The translations under genes were made by a program, and so were the position numbers. The notes below the pieces were generated by a model. That model was given only the letters and a program-made list of their open reading frames with translations, did no database searches and was not told the DNA's origin. A stretch of DNA of 64,000 nt, from contig NZ_NSCM01000008.1 in assembly GCF_003287735.1 (NCBI RefSeq), positions 89,419 to 153,418 of the forward strand, in the 5' to 3' direction. Position 1 is the stretch's first letter. Each line of letters begins with the position of its first letter. This DNA comes from Photorhabdus bodei. Its GTDB lineage: Bacteria > Pseudomonadota > Gammaproteobacteria > Enterobacterales > Enterobacteriaceae. Shown here in pieces: positions 52,871 through 64,000 of this stretch.

Positions 52871-52913
52871 GGCTTGTTACCGACTTAGTTGCGACTGACG
52901 TCGGGCAAAACCT
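52871..52913 (+). promoter_or_regulatory. RAT antiterminator site of the plus-strand PTS operon
   Basis: GGCTTGTTACCGAC followed, after a 15-base insert, by GTCGGGCAAAACCT. It matches the bgl-type antiterminator consensus (GG-TTGTTACTG ... CAGGCAAAACC) except that the loop is longer than usual, closed by CCGAC/GTCGG. It overlaps the start of the downstream terminator stem at AACCT, which makes the two structures mutually exclusive. Confidence 0.75.
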
Positions 52914-52977
52914 AATCCATCACGTCACGATCCCCTTATTCCAGGGCGATTATAGATGATGGGTTAGGTTTTTTTTT
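52909..52977 (+). terminator. Leader attenuator terminator upstream of the IIBC gene
   Basis: AACCTAATCCATCA (52909-52922) pairs with TGATGGGTTAGGTT (52957-52970), with one G-U pair, followed by nine T. It should stop transcription unless the antiterminator protein stabilises the RAT hairpin upstream. Confidence 0.85.
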
Positions 52978-53019
52978 GCCTTAAATTCGGTCTTTCGCTG
53001 TTTTCAGCGTATTAAATGA

Positions 53020-54474
<1,455 letters not shown>

Positions 54475-54525
54475 TTTAAACTCTGAGAGGAAGAATAATA
54501 TTAAGAGGATATCTTCCAAGTTTAA

Positions 54526-57259
<2,734 letters not shown>

Positions 57260-57273
57260 TTCTTAACCAAAAC

Positions 57274-57305
57274 AAAAAGTCCTCATCTAAAACGAGGACT
57301 TTTTA
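57274..57305. terminator. Bidirectional terminator between the porin gene and dnaJ
   Basis: AAAAAGTCCTC-ATCTAAAAC-GAGGACTTTTT: a perfect stem of 11 bp with flanking A- and T-runs, serving the porin transcript on the plus strand and dnaKJ on the minus strand. Confidence 0.9.
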
Positions 57306-57355
57306 CCCATAATTCGAGCTTTATTTAACAATCCAGCTCTATTATGTGAAGATAT

Positions 57356-58474
57356 TTACTTGGTCAAATCATCAAAAAATTTCTTTACGCCATCGAAGAA
57401 ACTTTTAGAACGTGGGCTATTCGTTTCTTCGCCGGTCCCACCGAAAGATTCACCCAATTCGCGCAGTAATTCTTTCTGTCTTTCATTTAATTTAACCGGC
57501 GTTTCTACCACTACCCGGCACAATAAATCACCCTGAACACCACCGCGGACAGATTTAACACCTTTGCCTTTCATGCGGAACATTTTACCTGTCTGGGTTT
57601 CCGCAGGTATTTTCAGTTTCACACGGCCATCGAGAGTTGGAACTTCAATTTCTCCGCCCAGTGCCGCCATTGCAAAGTTAACCGGCACTTCACAATAGAG
57701 ATTACTTTCTTGACGCTCAAAAATATGGTGTGATTTCACCTGTACCTGAACATACAAATCACCTGCGGGTGCGCCTTTAGCCCCCGCTTCACCCTCACCA
57801 CTCAAACGAACACGGTCACCGGTATCCACACCCGCCGGGATTTTGACAGACAGGGTTTTGTATCTTTCAACTCGCCCATGACCATGACATTTATGGCAAG
57901 AATCTTTGATGATCTGACCACGGCCATGACAGTGTGGGCAAGGTTGCTGAACGGTGAAAAATCCCTGACGCATATGAACCTGACCAGCACCTTGACAGGT
58001 TGAACAGGTTACAGGGCTGGTTCCTGCTTTAGCGCCGCTACCATGACAGATATCACAAGTTTCCAGTGTCGGGATACGGATCTCTTTGGTCACACCACGA
58101 ACCGCTTCTTCCAGCGTCAACTCCATGCTGTAACGCAAATCAGCACCGCGGCTTGGACGCTGTTGACGACGACCACCACCGAAAATATCACCGAAAACGT
58201 CACCAAAGATATCGCTAAAATCAGCTCCGCCGCCGCCCATGCCGCCTTGTTCAAAAGCAGCATGACCATATTGGTCATAAGCAGCCCGTTTCTGGTCATC
58301 CGTCAGAATTTCATAAGCTTCTTTAACTTCTTTGAATTGGCTTTCTGCCTCTTTATCGCCCTGATTACGATCAGGATGATATTTCATCGCCAGCCGCTTA
58401 TAGGCTTTTTTAATCTCTTTTTCGTTCGCTGTTTTGGAAACCCCCAAAACCTCGTAATAATCTCTTTTCGCCAT
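57356..58474 (-). CDS. dnaJ: Chaperone DnaJ
   Basis: Hsp40 co-chaperone of DnaK, 372 residues (E. coli 376). J domain with HPD in YHPDRNQGD at about residue 33, Gly/Phe region, then four CxxCxGxG zinc motifs ([32 protein letters not shown]) and the C-terminal substrate domains. It follows dnaK after 113 bp. Confidence 0.98.
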   Translation of the reverse strand: MAKRDYYEVLGVSKTANEKEIKKAYKRLAMKYHPDRNQGDKEAESQFKEVKEAYEILTDDQKRAAYDQYGHAAFEQGGMGGGGADFSDIFGDVFGDIFGGGRRQQRPSRGADLRYSMELTLEEAVRGVTKEIRIPTLETCDICHGSGAKAGTSPVTCSTCQGAGQVHMRQGFFTVQQPCPHCHGRGQIIKDSCHKCHGHGRVERYKTLSVKIPAGVDTGDRVRLSGEGEAGAKGAPAGDLYVQVQVKSHHIFERQESNLYCEVPVNFAMAALGGEIEVPTLDGRVKLKIPAETQTGKMFRMKGKGVKSVRGGVQGDLLCRVVVETPVKLNERQKELLRELGESFGGTGEETNSPRSKSFFDGVKKFFDDLTK

Positions 58475-58500
58475 CTCTTATTTTACCCTTAACATACGCG

Positions 58501-58530
58501 CACGGGCGCAGAGTTCCCTCAACGCCCGTG
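58501..58530 (-). other. dnaK-dnaJ intergenic hairpin
   Basis: CACGGGCG (58501-58508) pairs with CGCCCGTG (58523-58530), an 8-bp GC-rich stem in the 113-bp spacer. It lacks a T-run, so it more likely stabilises dnaK mRNA or attenuates read-through into dnaJ. Confidence 0.65.
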
Positions 58531-58587
58531 CCGGTTAATCAGCAACAGTTGTCATCATCTAACTGTCACCGCGCCCGCTAAGGGCTA

Positions 58588-60498
58588 TTATTTTTTATCT
58601 TTAACTTCTTCGAATTCAGCGTCTACAACGTCGTCATCTTTCTTCGCACTGTCACCAGCATCTGCGGTTGCACCAGCCTGAGCCTGCTGTTGAGCAATTT
58701 CCAACAGCTTAGCGGAAGCCTGAACCAAAGCCTGAATTTTCGCTTCAATATCCGCTTTATCTTCGCCTTTCGCTGCGGTTTCTAGCTGAGTGATAGCACT
58801 TTCAATCGCAGTTTTATCTTCCGCTGGCAGCTTGTCACCCGCTTCTTCTACTTGCTTACGGGTACCGTGAACCAGTTGATCTGCTTGGTTACGCGTTTGT
58901 ACCAACTCTTCAAACTTACGATCAGATTCAGCGTTAGCTTCTGCATCACGAACCATCCGTTGAATTTCGTCCTCATTCAGACCGGAAGAGGCCTTGATAG
59001 TGATCTGCTGTTCGCGACCGGTGTTTTTGTCTTTAGCAGATACATGCAAAATACCGTCAGCATCAATATCAAAAGTCACTTCAATCTGAGGCATACCACG
59101 AGGTGCTGCTTGGATACCATCCAAATTGAACTGGCCCAGAGATTTGTTATCACCGGCACGTTTACGCTCACCCTGCAACACATGGATAGTTACCGCAGAC
59201 TGATTGTCTTCCGCCGTAGAGAACACCTGACTGTGTTTGGTTGGGATCGTGGTGTTTTTCACAATGAGGGAAGTCATAACGCCACCCATTGTTTCGATAC
59301 CCAGAGACAGTGGTGTAACATCCAGCAACAAGACATCTTTCACATCACCGGCCAGAACACCGCCCTGTACCGCAGCGCCCATTGCTACCGCTTCGTCAGG
59401 GTTCACATCTTTACGTGGCTCTTTACCGAAGAAGTCAGCAACCACTTTCTGTACCATTGGCATACGGGTCTGACCGCCCACCAAAATGACATCGTTCACA
59501 TCAGAAACTGACAGGCCGGCATCTTGCAATGCGACTCGTACAGGCTCCATAGAACGTTTAACCAGTTCTTCTACCAATGATTCCAGTTTCGCACGGGTCA
59601 CTTTGATGTTCATGTGCTTAGGACCAGTTGCATCTGCGGTGATATATGGCAGGTTAACATCGGTCTGTTGTGCAGAAGAGAGCTCAATTTTTGCTTTTTC
59701 CGCTGCTTCTTTCAGACGTTGCATTGCCAATGGGTCGTTACGCAGATCAATGCCCTGATCTTTCTTAAATTCGTCAACCAAGTAGTTGATCATACGGCTG
59801 TCGAAGTCTTCACCGCCCAAGTGAGTATCACCGTTGGTTGCCAGCACTTCATAGGTTTTTTCGCCATCAACTTCATCGATTTCGATAATAGAGATATCGA
59901 AAGTACCACCACCAAGGTCATAAACCGCGATAGTACGGTTACCTACTTCTCTGTCCAAGCCATAAGCCAGTGCAGCAGCGGTTGGTTCGTTGATAATACG
60001 TTTTACTTCCAGACCTGCGATACGGCCAGCATCTTTGGTTGCTTGACGCTGAGCATCGTTAAAATATGCAGGTACGGTGATTACCGCTTCAGTCACTGGC
60101 TCACCCAGATAATCTTCTGCCGTTTTCTTCATTTTCTTCAAAACTTCAGCAGAAACCTGAGGAGGAGCCATCTTCTGGTCTTTCACTTCCAGCCATGCGT
60201 CGCCATTATCTGCCGCAATAATTTTGTATGGCATGATAGCTACATCGCGTTGCGCTTCTTCGTCTTGGAAACGACGGCCAATCAGACGCTTAATAGCAAA
60301 CAACGTATTTTGCGGGTTAGTAACAGCCTGACGTTTAGCCGGTTGACCAACCAGAGTCTCACCATCCTGGGTATAAGCAATGATGGAAGGGGTTGTGCGA
60401 TCACCTTCGCTGTTTTCCAGCACACGAGCTGTCGTGCCATCCATAATAGCTACACAAGAGTTGGTAGTTCCCAGGTCGATACCAATAATTTTACCCAT
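58588..60498 (-). CDS. dnaK: Chaperone DnaK (Hsp70)
   Basis: ATP-dependent Hsp70, 636 residues (E. coli 638). N-terminal [20 protein letters not shown], phosphate motif [12 protein letters not shown], substrate domain, C-terminal tail ending EEVKDKK. It is first in dnaK-dnaJ and has a sigma-32 promoter. Confidence 0.99.
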   Translation of the reverse strand: MGKIIGIDLGTTNSCVAIMDGTTARVLENSEGDRTTPSIIAYTQDGETLVGQPAKRQAVTNPQNTLFAIKRLIGRRFQDEEAQRDVAIMPYKIIAADNGDAWLEVKDQKMAPPQVSAEVLKKMKKTAEDYLGEPVTEAVITVPAYFNDAQRQATKDAGRIAGLEVKRIINEPTAAALAYGLDREVGNRTIAVYDLGGGTFDISIIEIDEVDGEKTYEVLATNGDTHLGGEDFDSRMINYLVDEFKKDQGIDLRNDPLAMQRLKEAAEKAKIELSSAQQTDVNLPYITADATGPKHMNIKVTRAKLESLVEELVKRSMEPVRVALQDAGLSVSDVNDVILVGGQTRMPMVQKVVADFFGKEPRKDVNPDEAVAMGAAVQGGVLAGDVKDVLLLDVTPLSLGIETMGGVMTSLIVKNTTIPTKHSQVFSTAEDNQSAVTIHVLQGERKRAGDNKSLGQFNLDGIQAAPRGMPQIEVTFDIDADGILHVSAKDKNTGREQQITIKASSGLNEDEIQRMVRDAEANAESDRKFEELVQTRNQADQLVHGTRKQVEEAGDKLPAEDKTAIESAITQLETAAKGEDKADIEAKIQALVQASAKLLEIAQQQAQAGATADAGDSAKKDDDVVDAEFEEVKDKK

Positions 60499-60660
60499 CT
60501 AAACGCCTCCAAAGAAATTCGTAATCAATCAAGTTGCTAACCAATATGAGGATAACTCTCTGCTTTTCAATGGCACCTATTTTTATGCCTCTACGCGATT
60601 CCTCACCCTTGCTTATAACACCGGCTGTATAGGACAGCGATTAGCAACTGCGGTTGATTA

Positions 60661-60695
60661 TAAGATGGGGTCGTTAAAGCTATCATCAAGGGGGG
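60661..60695 (-). promoter_or_regulatory. Sigma-32 heat-shock promoter of dnaK
   Basis: On the minus strand CCCCCCTTGATGATA, a gap, and ACGACCCCATCTTATAATC match the sigma-32 elements CTTGAAA/CCCCATNT and the E. coli dnaK P1 layout, about 165 bp upstream of the ATG. Confidence 0.85.
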
Positions 60696-60777
60696 ATGCG
60701 AAAAAAAACCTTTTTATTATTTCAAAGATTATTGTTTCATTGCTGACAGATCATTATGATTCGCCACCTTTGCTATT

Positions 60778-60904
60778 TATACCCTATGGATTTCAAGATG
60801 CATCGCGACGGCAAGGGAGCGAATCCCCGGGAGCATAGAAAACTATGTGACCGGGGTGAGTGAGTGCAGCCAACAAAGAGGCAACTTGAAAGATGACGGG
60901 TATA
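60778..60904 (+). repeat. ERIC element, 127 bp (copy 5)
   Basis: Full-length ERIC between the dnaK promoter region and satP; right end TGACGGGTATA is 21 bp before the satP ATG. Only a few positions differ from copy 1, for example GCATAGAAAACTATG in the loop. Confidence 0.95.
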
Positions 60905-60925
60905 TGACTTTCTTTCAGAGGACTT

Positions 60926-61495
60926 ATGAACGCGAATCAACTAGCTAACCCCGGCCCCTTAGGTTTAATGGGCTTCGGCATGACAACCATTCTTCTGAAT
61001 CTGCATAACGCAGGTTTCTTTCCACTAGCATCCGTTATCCTGAGTATGGGCATTTTCTACGGCGGCCTGGCTCAAGTATTGGCAGGGATTTTTGAATATA
61101 AGAAAGGCAATACCTTTGCCGCAACGGCTTTCACCTCTTATGGGTTGTTTTGGCTCAGTCTGGTTGGGTTATTATTTCTGCCCAAAATGGGACTGGCAGA
61201 AGCCACCAGCAGCCAATATTTAGCGGTATATCTTGGCCTGTGGGGGGTATTTACTCTGTTTATGTTCTTTGGCACCTTCAAGGCTAACCGTGTACTACAG
61301 TTTATCTTTGGTGGCCTGACACTGTTGTTCGCTCTGTTAGCGATTGGCAACTTTACTGGCAATACCATTCTTCTGACGATTGCCGGCTATGAAGGGATAA
61401 TTTGTGGTACCAGCGCATTTTATCTGGCAATGGCGGAAGTGCTGAATGAGCAGTATGGACGCACTATTCTGCCCATTGGCGAGATAAAACCGTAA
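60926..61495 (+). CDS. satP: Acetate/succinate-proton symporter SatP
   Basis: GPR1/FUN34/YaaH-family membrane protein of 189 residues (E. coli 188) with six hydrophobic segments. The start [20 protein letters not shown] contains the NPAPLGL-like family motif, and the end [13 protein letters not shown] is also conserved. ATG at 60926 follows AGAGGA. It diverges from dnaK as in E. coli, but is boxed in by two direct ERIC repeats 801 bp apart (start to start). Confidence 0.96.
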   Translation: MNANQLANPGPLGLMGFGMTTILLNLHNAGFFPLASVILSMGIFYGGLAQVLAGIFEYKKGNTFAATAFTSYGLFWLSLVGLLFLPKMGLAEATSSQYLAVYLGLWGVFTLFMFFGTFKANRVLQFIFGGLTLLFALLAIGNFTGNTILLTIAGYEGIICGTSAFYLAMAEVLNEQYGRTILPIGEIKP

Positions 61496-61578
61496 TAAAC
61501 CGTGGGTTGGAAGAAGGCAAAAATTTTTCCCCTCTTCCAGTCCGTTATGAGCATATTGCTACCCTATTTTTCAATGTC

Positions 61579-61705
61579 TATACCCTATGGATTTCAAGAT
61601 GGAGCGCGACGGCAAGGGAGTGAATCCCCGGGAGCATAGATAACTATGTGACCGGGGTGAGCGAGTGCCGCCAACAAAGAGGCAACTTGAAAGATGACGG
61701 GTATA
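61579..61705 (+). repeat. ERIC element, 127 bp (copy 6)
   Basis: Full-length ERIC downstream of satP, in the same orientation as copy 5. A few substitutions are seen (ATGGAGCGCGACGG, GAGCGAGTGCCGCC). It marks the edge between the conserved dnaK-satP region and the accessory right end. Confidence 0.95.
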
Positions 61706-61806
61706 ATGCTCGTTGAAGTTGCTTGAAGTTTAATAAGCATTGTGGATTACCTCCTTACTAGACGACTTAACGACACCATTCTTCCACAGGCAAGTGCGGC
61801 ATGAAT

Positions 61807-63021
61807 TCATTGATCTTTATAAATAGTATTTTCAATGACTTTATTCTTCATAAATTTCACAAGAAGAACACCAGAAAGTAACGCGATAAATACAGAAAGT
61901 GTCATCAAATAATAAACAATATTCCCATTCCCTCCAAAGAAAAACAAGAGAATACCAACAATGGGAAGTACTGACTGACAAAGCAATACTATGATTGATG
62001 ATGTACTAGCCAATATAGTCGTTGGGATAATTTCGATTCTTACTATTCTGTTTACATTACCAGTGATCACCTTACCAATAATAGTCAAGGCATAACATAT
62101 AACGAATACCCAGATAGAATTAGGGTTTAAAATTAAAACAAACGATGGTATAGCAATAACAAACAATCCAAGAAATAGAAGGGAACTTCTTGAAATTCTT
62201 TTCAATGCCATTCCATAAATATATGTTCCCAGTACACCACAAATACCAGCCGCAACATCTATAAATCCGAAATATTTAACTGGCAGTTCCATATTCTTGT
62301 CTATAAGCGCTGCCCCTGATGACTCCACCAATCCATCGAATATATTGTTTCCAATAGCAAGTCCTATCACAACAAGAATAATGGGGGTAGACATAATAAA
62401 AGCTAATGAATGAAAGTGAGATTTTTTATCAACTGTATCAAAGTTATTTCTTGATATTTCATTCGCTTCTTTATTACCTAAATTAGCATTGGTGAAAATA
62501 AAATAACCAGCATTAAAGAAATAAAATAAGCAAGGTATCAAAAGGATATACTTATACCCCATATCTATAAATAACATTCCAACAATCGGGCCAATTATCA
62601 TACCTAAGAAATCCATCCTAGCCATCAAATTGACATGATGTTCTTTATGTATGCTTAATATAGCAATTATTTTCTCATAGGAAATCATCGTCTGAGAGTT
62701 ACCAATTGATATTAAACTCCCCACAATGCCAAATGCAATAGATATAATTAATGGATCATGAAAATTACAAATCACAAGAAATAAACACCCTGCAATCTTA
62801 ACACAATCTGAAATTATGGATAGCGGCCTCACCCCTATATTATCTATAAATCTTCCAATTAAAGGAATAAGTAAGAGTCGTGGTAACCACCATATGGCAT
62901 ATGACAATCCAGAATATTCTATACTACCCGTTAGCATGTAAACCACAACTGGTGTTAGAAATACCATGAGTCCATCAGCAGTCAGAACTAAAAATAAAAA
63001 ATAAAAAAACAGAGTGCTCAT
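61807..63021 (-). CDS. MFS transporter (putative efflux)
   Basis: Membrane protein of 404 residues with about twelve hydrophobic segments. The MFS A-like loop GRFIDNIGVRPLSIIS follows the second helix (about residues 55-70), and a long loop at 175-205 separates the halves. It starts 9 bp after the RmlC-like gene, so the two form one transcription unit. It could export the product of that gene's pathway. The substrate is unknown. Confidence 0.75.
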   Translation of the reverse strand: MSTLFFYFLFLVLTADGLMVFLTPVVVYMLTGSIEYSGLSYAIWWLPRLLLIPLIGRFIDNIGVRPLSIISDCVKIAGCLFLVICNFHDPLIISIAFGIVGSLISIGNSQTMISYEKIIAILSIHKEHHVNLMARMDFLGMIIGPIVGMLFIDMGYKYILLIPCLFYFFNAGYFIFTNANLGNKEANEISRNNFDTVDKKSHFHSLAFIMSTPIILVVIGLAIGNNIFDGLVESSGAALIDKNMELPVKYFGFIDVAAGICGVLGTYIYGMALKRISRSSLLFLGLFVIAIPSFVLILNPNSIWVFVICYALTIIGKVITGNVNRIVRIEIIPTTILASTSSIIVLLCQSVLPIVGILLFFFGGNGNIVYYLMTLSVFIALLSGVLLVKFMKNKVIENTIYKDQ

Positions 63022-63030
63022 TTAAATTCC

Positions 63031-63912
63031 TTACAAGCTACTTTTTTCTTTTAAAATAACCTTGACATACTTTCCTGTATTTTCGTCATAGACTACAACA
63101 GATTTTGGCGTATTATGAGTCGGAGGTTCTTTTATAACTTCACGCTGTTTGGATACCATATCAGTATAAAAATCATCATCAGCTTCAATCTGATTCGTCT
63201 TATAACTCATATAATTTGTGTTTTCAATTGGCCAATCAATAATATCGTGACCAGGCAGATATTCCCGTTGGCTATCAAGATAAAGAACTGGACGGTTTAC
63301 CGTAATAATATTCGCCATATTCGTAAGAGCGTGAGCAACACCACAAGGAATAATTAGCTCAAAATTCGGAGACGGATAAAATATTATTTCATCCTCGACA
63401 AAAATGGTATTTGAGCCTTCCCGCATATCAACCAGCTTCAACGTTATTTTCTGTGTAGAACTGCCAAGAAATATGAGGTGATCTTCTTGACCAAGATGTA
63501 AACCATATGAGTCGAAATCGTAGTGTTTTGTTCCATGTTCCACAAGATATAATGGTGATTTTCGCGTTAGAGGAACAATACAGCTTTCTTTGCCTGTCCT
63601 TATAGACGGCAGTTCTCTGAATAAGACACCATTAATCTTTGATGTAGGAAGCATAGGTTTGGTTTCATCATCAATCTTTTCTCGCAACCTTAAATTGACT
63701 ACTTTTCCATCATCAAGGACAAACTTTCTCGTTTCCGCATGTTGATATTTATAGTTCTTCAAGTTCTCAGCCTGAACCTCACCTATCCGATGGTAAACCA
63801 GATCCGACGCTTCTTCAGTCATTGGTGCATAACCTACAATATCATCTGCCGAGATATCTTCAGGGGTAGATTCACATAATAAGTGCAACATCGTTAATCT
63901 GGAAGTAAACAT
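63031..63912 (-). CDS. RmlC-like cupin protein of unknown function
   Basis: Protein of 293 residues. The first 110 residues are charged and unrecognised. The rest has the look of a dTDP-sugar 3,5-epimerase/cupin: FDSYGLHLGQEDHLIFLG, then LVDMREGSNTIF and FELIIPCGVAHALTNMANII, where the IP-G-AHA segment is the usual cupin strand. The catalytic His and Asp of true RmlC proteins could not be confirmed. ATG at 63912 follows AAGGGA. It is first of a two-gene unit with the MFS gene; more of the cluster may lie right of the window. Confidence 0.6.
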   Translation of the reverse strand: MFTSRLTMLHLLCESTPEDISADDIVGYAPMTEEASDLVYHRIGEVQAENLKNYKYQHAETRKFVLDDGKVVNLRLREKIDDETKPMLPTSKINGVLFRELPSIRTGKESCIVPLTRKSPLYLVEHGTKHYDFDSYGLHLGQEDHLIFLGSSTQKITLKLVDMREGSNTIFVEDEIIFYPSPNFELIIPCGVAHALTNMANIITVNRPVLYLDSQREYLPGHDIIDWPIENTNYMSYKTNQIEADDDFYTDMVSKQREVIKEPPTHNTPKSVVVYDENTGKYVKVILKEKSSL

Positions 63913-63951
63913 GTTCGTATTCCCTTAAATAATTCATTCGGTGTTTTCCCA

Positions 63952-63968
63952 CCCCGTGTCTTTCGGGG
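63952..63968. other. Short GC-rich hairpin upstream of the RmlC-like gene
   Basis: CCCCG-TGTCTTT-CGGGG is a perfect 5-bp stem about 40 bp before the ATG at 63912. On the minus strand no T-run follows. It could be the terminator remnant of an upstream gene or an IS end cut by the window edge. I see no gene between 63913 and 64000. Confidence 0.4.
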
Positions 63969-64000
63969 ACGATGATTTAACCGGTTTACCACAAAATTTA

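Overview
The window is enterobacterial chromosome (order Enterobacterales), most likely Photorhabdus or a close Morganellaceae relative such as Xenorhabdus. The basis is protein similarity to E. coli families, moderate-to-low GC with AT-rich spacers, and many near-identical 127-bp ERIC repeats. The genus is an inference from recall. I ran no database search.

Layout, left to right. (1) 1-12458, minus strand: ptrA (running off the left edge), recC, the pseudopilin-like set ppdC-ygdB-ppdB-ppdA, an accessory gap (ERIC, 3' remnant of an IS200/IS605-type tnpB, a small unknown ORF), then thyA-lgt-ptsP-rppH. (2) 12576-16042, plus: a TPP riboswitch followed by the thiamine ABC importer thiB-thiP-thiQ. 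(3) 16213-18462: an accessory island with an orphan Hcp (type VI secretion tube protein), a lysozyme-like protein, a small membrane protein, the C-terminal remnant of an AEC-family permease and an ERIC. (4) 18658-34266: polB, rapA, rluA, a possible 30-residue membrane peptide, djlA, an ERIC, lptD-surA-pdxA-ksgA-apaG-apaH, folA, and a LysE/RhtB exporter. (5) 34584-49022: carAB with an ARG-box operator, dapB, ribF-ileS-lspA-fkpB-ispH, rpsT, nhaR and nhaA. (6) 49191-57259: an accessory beta-glucoside region with a small Xre-like gene, a divergent pair of PTS operons under BglG/LicT-type antitermination, a phospho-beta-glucosidase and an OprB-like porin. (7) 57356-61495: dnaK-dnaJ behind a sigma-32 promoter, and satP between two ERICs. 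(8) 61807-64000: an accessory MFS transporter and an RmlC-like cupin protein.

How the genes work together. The core genes cover DNA repair (recC, polB), folate and thymidylate supply (folA, thyA), outer-membrane biogenesis (lptD, surA), lipoprotein processing (lgt, lspA), pyrimidine/arginine and lysine precursors (carAB, dapB), isoprenoids (ispH), translation (ileS, rpsT, ksgA) and chaperones (dnaK, dnaJ, djlA). The beta-glucoside region forms a complete route: porin entry, PTS uptake with phosphorylation, and hydrolysis of the phospho-glucoside. Its control elements are two antiterminator RNA sites, one attenuator and a possible CRP site. One ERIC lies between the first RNA site and the antiterminator gene and distorts the apparent start of that gene.

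The regions that may hold something undescribed are the Hcp/lysozyme-like/membrane trio, the cupin-MFS pair at the right edge, and the ERIC-altered antitermination leader. None can be called a new system from sequence alone.
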